This document shows positions 19,456 through 24,070 of a stretch of 24,070 nucleotides of DNA, piece by piece. How positions within the stretch are numbered: the first letter of the stretch is position 1; the number at the start of each line of letters is the position of its first letter. The position numbers and the translations under genes are program-made. The notes beneath the pieces were generated by a model. It searched no databases. It had not been told where the DNA came from and saw nothing but the letters and a program-made list of their open reading frames with translations. Source of the stretch: Mesotaenium endlicherianum (Eukaryota; Streptophyta; Zygnematophyceae; Zygnematales; Mesotaeniaceae); assembly GCA_009602735.1 (NCBI GenBank), contig WELA01012905.1, forward strand, positions 170,973 to 195,042. Direction: 5' to 3'.

Positions 19456-22210
19456 CTACAACTCATCCTTGTCGGACTTGTCGGGTTTGCCATACTTCTT
19501 AAATTTGTCAAATTTCTCAAACTTGCTAAAATCAGCAAACTCATCATCATTTGTGAACTTTCGAGGATCATAGTCTCCAAACTTATCAGCAGCAAAGTTC
19601 TGCACAAGAATGCACAATCATAGTAAGATGAATATATTCATACATTGAAAGTCCATGACATAGATGCAGACTTTGAAAATAAATGAAGGGAGTGCAATCG
19701 AGTTCTTGGCAATACGATTGTCTAAACAGCAGGCAGTCAAAGGGGGCTTCTGTGCAGAAATAGCGAAGTGTACCAAGTCACCTCACCTTGAAAGTTTCAA
19801 AGTTGCCCCCTCCTCCCTTAGCCTTGAGCTCATCTGCTCACATGGTGGCCAGCAACAACAATAGTTTTGCAAGCTTTCTGTGGAGGTCTAAATTCCCAGA
19901 GTGTTTGTTGACAGTACACCAATTGGCAGACACAAACCACCCAAATTTGACCAGTTATTAATGGTCAAGAGTATTCTTACTTTGCAAGCTTTCTGTGGAG
20001 GTCTAAATTCCCAGAGTGTTTGTTTGACAGTACCCCAATTGGCAGACACGAGGCACCCAAATTTGACCAATTTTTGATGGTCAAGAAAACTTCTGCCACA
20101 AGTTTCAGCTAGCTCTGATGCAGGAGCTGAGCCATGGACATTTGACAGGCACATTTTATTAAATGGCACAAACATACATGGCCGCCATCAAATGACATGA
20201 AGGGTCTTTCAAGCCTGCCAACCTGGAAGACTTTCACTACTGGCACCCACGTGGCTCTTTATTTAAGTTAGTGTCACTTCTGCCCCCCAAAGAAGACAAT
20301 CAGGACAATGAGGTTGAAGTCAAGCAGATCATGACAAGTAAAAGCAGAGGAAGTCGCGCACCAAAGAGAGAGCATAAAAAGATGCACAGGGAAGTGGCCC
20401 TACAAGGGGGTTGCATATATGTCAATACTTCACGATGATGGATGTCATCAGCACAGAAGGATTAAGTTGCCCAATTTTTTTCACATCATTCTCAAGTTGG
20501 AGGCTCACCCATGAGGCGCTGAAGGTCATCCTCGCTGTACTTCTTGCGTGGAAACTCTTCGCTAGTGGTAGGTGGTTTCGGCCGGCTCTTGCCCATCTCT
20601 TTCAGTTGCTCGTCAGATAGTACGGGCAGATGCCAGTTCTCCCTCAGCATCTCCACATAGTCTCTCTTCTCCTGCAATTCCAGCTTCCTAACAACGTTAA
20701 GTGCGACTCATGCATGTGCAGAGAGCAACACATTTTCCTGATAGTGCACCGTGTACTAGTGCTGAAGTAGGTGAAAGGAAGGTCTAGCAAACAACCTATC
20801 AACAGGGACGCAATTGTAAGCACCAGCATTGTACTACTAAACACATCAGATTTTTAAGCTTGGATTTCATCTTGACGAAATATGTGACCAAGATTGCCAC
20901 GAAAAGCGGAAGTTGACTCAATCAGTAGATGAGAAGTGTGAGAGAATCGCAATATGTACTAGAGCTGAGAGGTACTACTTTGTATGAGTAACACTGACAT
21001 TGTCTTTTCCCAATAACAATCTTCAACTGCAGACTTGACTTGACAGCAAAAAGATCACGAAGAAGAAAACAGGGGATGTGCTCAATTTGGTTGTCACAGT
21101 GAAAACTATATTGTGGCAAGTCACTATCATGGCAGCAAGTTATGCATGCAGGTAACCCTCCAAAAGAGACTCCTCCATTTAGGCCACAAAGCCGCCGTCT
21201 ATCACATACACGGTGAGCTACATAATGTGAAGGACGCCGTAGAAAGTTCTTGTCCCAACACCAGCACGAGAGTATGCTGCGCAGTGTATATTAACAGCTT
21301 GCATTACTTTGAGCAGCACACTCCCCCCGTTCCTCAAGCAGTCTGCAGGGGCACCTTGACATCTTGTTAGATACATAACGTCTGCCAATATCTCACAATT
21401 TGACGCTTCAAGGGCAAAATGAGAATACTAGGTGTAACGGGAGGTGGGCTGGTCCAAAATGGCCTTACAGCACAGCCTGTGCATTCTAGTCCACGGTCCA
21501 GTAGCTTACTCTGCATCCATGAAGACAAACACGACCTGCTGGAGTCAAAAATGGCCAAGTCTCTCAAAATTGTTAGCCTGGCACACACTTGCCTCCATCC
21601 AAACCTGACCATCTCAGAAGCAGCCACCACCGCTGCAATACAGCAACGGCTTGCAGTGCATTGGCGGGATGAAACAGCATCCGATAGTTTCTAAACAGGA
21701 GGCCTACTTCCTGTTTGCAATATACTCTAATCTCAAAACTGCCTGAACTGAGGGCACTGACAAAGATTACTCAGCATTGCAAGACGGAGGCAATAGACAA
21801 GGTCCATACCCGCAAGTCTTTGATCCTCAACTTAGAAATATCAATTTTGGGCTCCGAGATTGTCTCTATGGTTTCTGCAGCATCTTCGCTCCCTACATCT
21901 GCTCACACATGGCGAAAATGAATAGTGAAGGAAAATCACTATCTTAGAAGAGCAACGACTGCAACTCCACAATGTTTTCAAAGAGAGCGATGTATAGACG
22001 CCAGAAGTAGGAGAGAATGTCATAAACGAGCTCAGCTTATAAGAACAGCTAATAACTTGCTGCAAATCGAAGAATAACTTGTAAATTGCTTGGGTCATCA
22101 TGCTCTGAGCTCAGAAATGGGTTCTCACCTTGCGCTGCGCAAGCGCTACATGACACTGCTATTAGAAGGAGAAGACACACCCATTTAGAAACATATGACT
22201 GGTTCTTCAT
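19456..22210 (-). CDS. ER-lumenal KDEL protein with MANF/ARMET C-terminal-like CxxC motif, 6 exons
   Basis: Minus-strand exons 22210-22129, 21898-21810, 21510-21469, 20671-20509, 19833-19787 and 19599-19456 join in phase with GT-AG introns (230, 299, 797, 675, 187 bp) to give 188 residues. Residues 1-26 form a signal peptide (basic start, WVCLLLLIAVSC core, Ala-rich end). Residues 46-90 read ISKLRIKDLR-SKLLDRGLECTGCAEKRDYVEMLREN, closely resembling the SAP-like C-terminal domain of MANF/ARMET, whose CKGCAEKSDYI motif it echoes; the CxxC is at 67-70. A charged linker follows (KMGKS-like, Pro-rich), then a Gly run (GGGG), then an acidic/Phe-Lys tail with four FxK tripeptides (165-176). The last four residues are KDEL, the ER-retrieval signal. 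The saposin-like N-domain of animal MANF is absent. The role is probably ER protein folding, by inference. Confidence 0.85.
19866..20086. repeat. 105-bp tandem duplication in an intron of the KDEL gene
   Basis: Copies 19866-19970 and 19981-20086 share the start TTTGCAAGCTTTCTGTGG and the end ATGGTCAAGA with few mismatches, separated by 10 bp (period 115). The duplication lies in the fourth intron. Similarity is high but not perfect, so it is moderately recent. Confidence 0.9.
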
Positions 22211-23303
22211 ACCTCCGGTCTGTTAACATATATAAAGCAGCAGTGTCAGATACGAGGTAAAGCGTCAATTGTCACTAAAGCAGCAGTGTCAGCCACGATG
22301 CAAAGTGCCTGTCACGAGAGCCCTGTCGTGACACCAAGACATTGGTGTACAAAGTTGCGCATGCCTTCTTGGATAACAGAAAAGTCGGACGTTGACACTG
22401 GATAATGGTTAAGGCGAGGGTGGGCAATGCTTCCGTGCAGTTCACATCGATGTCTGACAATTTTGATGGGGTGTTCGAAAAATAGCTTATGCTGCATGGA
22501 CCATCCTGGACCATCTGAAAGAGCGGAAAGAGTAACTTAACACACGGCACTGGTCAGCATTACTTTGGCCTCATAACATGGAGTGCATCAACCTTTAGAC
22601 ACAGGATTCCAATTGCTGCTCTTCACTTGCACTGCTAGCATAGACGTGACTTTTAAAGAATAAGTGCACACATATTCAGAGTGCATTTGAACTGACTTGA
22701 GCCAAATAAGTTTTCATTCGTGAAGCCATACACGGTCACCAGGCCAATTATACCCTTCTGAAGCTACCCTGGAGCTGCACTAGTCCACAGCGACTCAGGA
22801 TCGTCAAGCTTTTTGACACCTGCATCATAGAAATCTTAGCCCAATTATTTTTTAGCAACTTGTATATCATAAAAGGTCGAAATTTGAACTTTCATAGCCT
22901 CCGCCGAAGACACATGAATTAGCAGCCCATACAAATTAAGGTCGCAGTTCTTCATGCCTCGAACAATACAACAGATACACCGATGATTACCCAAGCAATA
23001 TAAATTCCACGTTCATCAGAATTGCCTTGTCCAGAAAGTTGGAGTTGAGTTATTTCAGGCTCGAGCCAGAAGTATGATTGTGACCTGATCACATTGGATA
23101 CATGCATGCCTCTATTTGGGCCCAGCTCCTCCTCGTCGCCTGTCCTTGAGGGCTCTCTTGTCATAAGAGTGTGAGGAGGCCAAGTAGGTGCAGCATCTGC
23201 TGCAAACCTTCCACTAAGAACACGTCAGACAACACAAATGACAGCCACTCTATAGAACTCAGCTCAAGCACTGCAAAATGCTGAGACACGAATAAGACGA
23301 GCA
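22211..23303. promoter_or_regulatory. Divergent promoter region between the KDEL gene and the aprataxin-like gene
   Basis: The two start codons face away from each other, 1093 bp apart. A TATATAAA on the plus strand (22229-22236) lies 19 bp before the KDEL gene's ATG but points the other way. The 16-bp word AAAGCAGCAGTGTCAG occurs twice, at 22234-22249 and 22277-22292. A 62-codon minus frame (22312-22497) has no recognised motif. Confidence 0.45.
22234..22292. repeat. Direct repeat AAAGCAGCAGTGTCAG x2
   Basis: Exact 16-bp copies at 22234-22249 and 22277-22292, start to start 43 bp, just upstream of the KDEL gene. They could be paired factor sites or a small local duplication. Confidence 0.7.
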
Positions 23304-23444
23304 ATGGCGGATACGACACCAGCAGCCTACCAGCATGAGAAGCTGCTTGTGTTGGTCTTGGGAGGGCCCCCTGGGAGTGGCAAGAGCACTTTTGCCACAG
23401 AGCTCACTCAAAAGGGAGCGCGTCCGTGGGTCAGGGTCTGCCAG
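23304..23444 (+). CDS. Aprataxin/bHLH140-like P-loop protein, first exon only
   Basis: 47 codons from the ATG to a CAG|GTACAA donor. After a short leader comes the hydrophobic strand KLLVLVLG and a Walker A loop GPPGSGKS (residues 21-28), then ARPWVRVCQ. The pair of P-loop plus RPWxRVCQ is the start of the plant aprataxin-like protein annotated as bHLH140 (a PNKP-type kinase domain followed by macro and HIT/zinc-finger domains), where the next residues are a conserved Asp and the kinase core. No following exon is visible up to the window end, so 23445-24070 is most likely the first intron. Expected role: DNA-end processing in the nucleus. The alternative is another small P-loop kinase. Confidence 0.65.
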
Positions 23445-24070
23445 GTACAAAACAACCGTTTTCAAGTCAATCTGGAAAAAAAAATTCTCTAAAGACATAC
23501 TCTATGCAGACTAGCTGCTTCAGAACGGGTGTTCTTCTCGTGGTCAGCATATAGTTTGCCTGATTCTTCGGTGCTTCTTGCCAGCCGGCCATGCAACGAC
23601 TCTCTCACATACACAAACTGGGGAGAAGTTGAGCGAGCTTAAGGTAAAGCTCCTCCAAGGCTCAGCGCCCCTGAGAATCAATTCGCAGCCATTTCCTGAG
23701 ATGCATCAGCTTGAAGGGTTGGGGTTCAAGGTTCTCCTCAGATTTTAGGAACTGGCTTAGACTAAGGAGCCACCCCCAGATATTGTGACTGCAGAGTCAG
23801 TGGCACCAGCTGGAGACTCTTGGGCCTCTCTTTCTGGAGGGGTTCTCCTGCCCATGTGCATAGCTGTCATCCCTCCCATATGCGATGCTTCGATGAGTTT
23901 GAGATGTGACAGTCCCCAGCAATGGCGTTTAGTGCAGTCATTGTATGCAGGGGGGGCTGTTGACCTCTGACAAGTGTTGTGCCTGATTTTCATGAAACCA
24001 AGTGACCCCTGTTCAGGCTTGGCCTATCCTCATCTTGCTGCAGCTTGTGCCTCGTGTTGCTGCCCCCCCC
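23445..24070 (+). other. Probable first intron of the aprataxin-like gene
   Basis: It starts at the donor GTACAA. In-frame read-through stops within 17 codons. I looked for an acceptor followed by the conserved D-T/I-I-NGK continuation and did not find one. The window ends in a run of C. Confidence 0.5.

Noticed and set aside
21315..21350. Minus-strand stretch reading LLEERGEC, first considered as the CxxC exon of the KDEL gene
   Set aside because: It lacks the second Cys, its length breaks the phase between neighbouring exons, and the 42-bp exon at 21510-21469 fits both phase and motif.
22312..22497. 62-aa minus-strand frame with fairly natural composition, preceded by a TTTCAG
   Set aside because: No recognised motif, no matching partner exons, and it lies in the divergent promoter region; kept only as a remark.
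1..24070. CRISPR array, bacterial operon or defence system
   Set aside because: No regularly spaced repeats and no prokaryotic gene layout; the genes are spliced and plant-type.

Overview
This is nuclear DNA from a green plant (streptophyte). Four spliced genes are plant-type: a dicarboxylate/tricarboxylate carrier, an SYP7-class SNARE, an ER-lumenal KDEL protein, and the first exon of an aprataxin/bHLH140-like P-loop protein. All 18 introns I could place have GT-AG ends. A Ty3/gypsy LTR retrotransposon fills the left edge. Introns of 0.1-1.2 kb, long AT-rich spacers and the transposon load would fit a non-seed plant or a charophyte relative, but I cannot name the species.

Layout. (1) 1-4207, minus strand: the 5' part of a Ty3/gypsy element. 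It has a complete 5' LTR (3705-4207, matching 7-bp ends), a tRNA-iMet primer-binding site, an intact gag, and an open pol (protease, reverse transcriptase, RNase H, start of integrase) that leaves the window at base 1. Pol lies in the -1 frame relative to gag, with a textbook A-AAA-AAC slippery heptamer and a 7-bp stem-loop at the junction. (2) 4208-6968: spacer with a possible tRNA-derived SINE, then a GC-richer promoter/5' UTR. (3) 6969-10734, plus: mitochondrial carrier DTC, 6 exons, 298 aa. (4) 11483-14709, minus: SYP7-type Qc-SNARE, 8 exons, 271 aa, convergent with DTC. (5) 14710-19455: a 4.7-kb region without a recognisable gene; it holds an orphan GC-rich segment, a weak candidate exon and a foldback. 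(6) 19456-22210, minus: a 6-exon gene for a 188-aa secreted protein with a signal peptide, a MANF/ARMET C-terminal-like (SAP-like) CxxC motif, an FxK tripeptide repeat and a terminal KDEL. One intron carries a 105-bp tandem duplication. (7) 22211-23303: divergent promoter region. (8) 23304-23444, plus: first exon of an aprataxin/bHLH140-like protein that continues past the window.

The genes are unrelated housekeeping functions (mitochondrial metabolite exchange, membrane fusion, ER lumen, nucleic-acid end repair) with no operon-like logic. The two points most worth following up are the gag-pol frameshift architecture of the retrotransposon and the plant ER protein with a MANF-C-like motif but no saposin-like domain. 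I did not find a clear new multi-gene system. Exon boundaries were read by eye from splice signals, reading phase and family resemblance; transcripts and database searches were not available.
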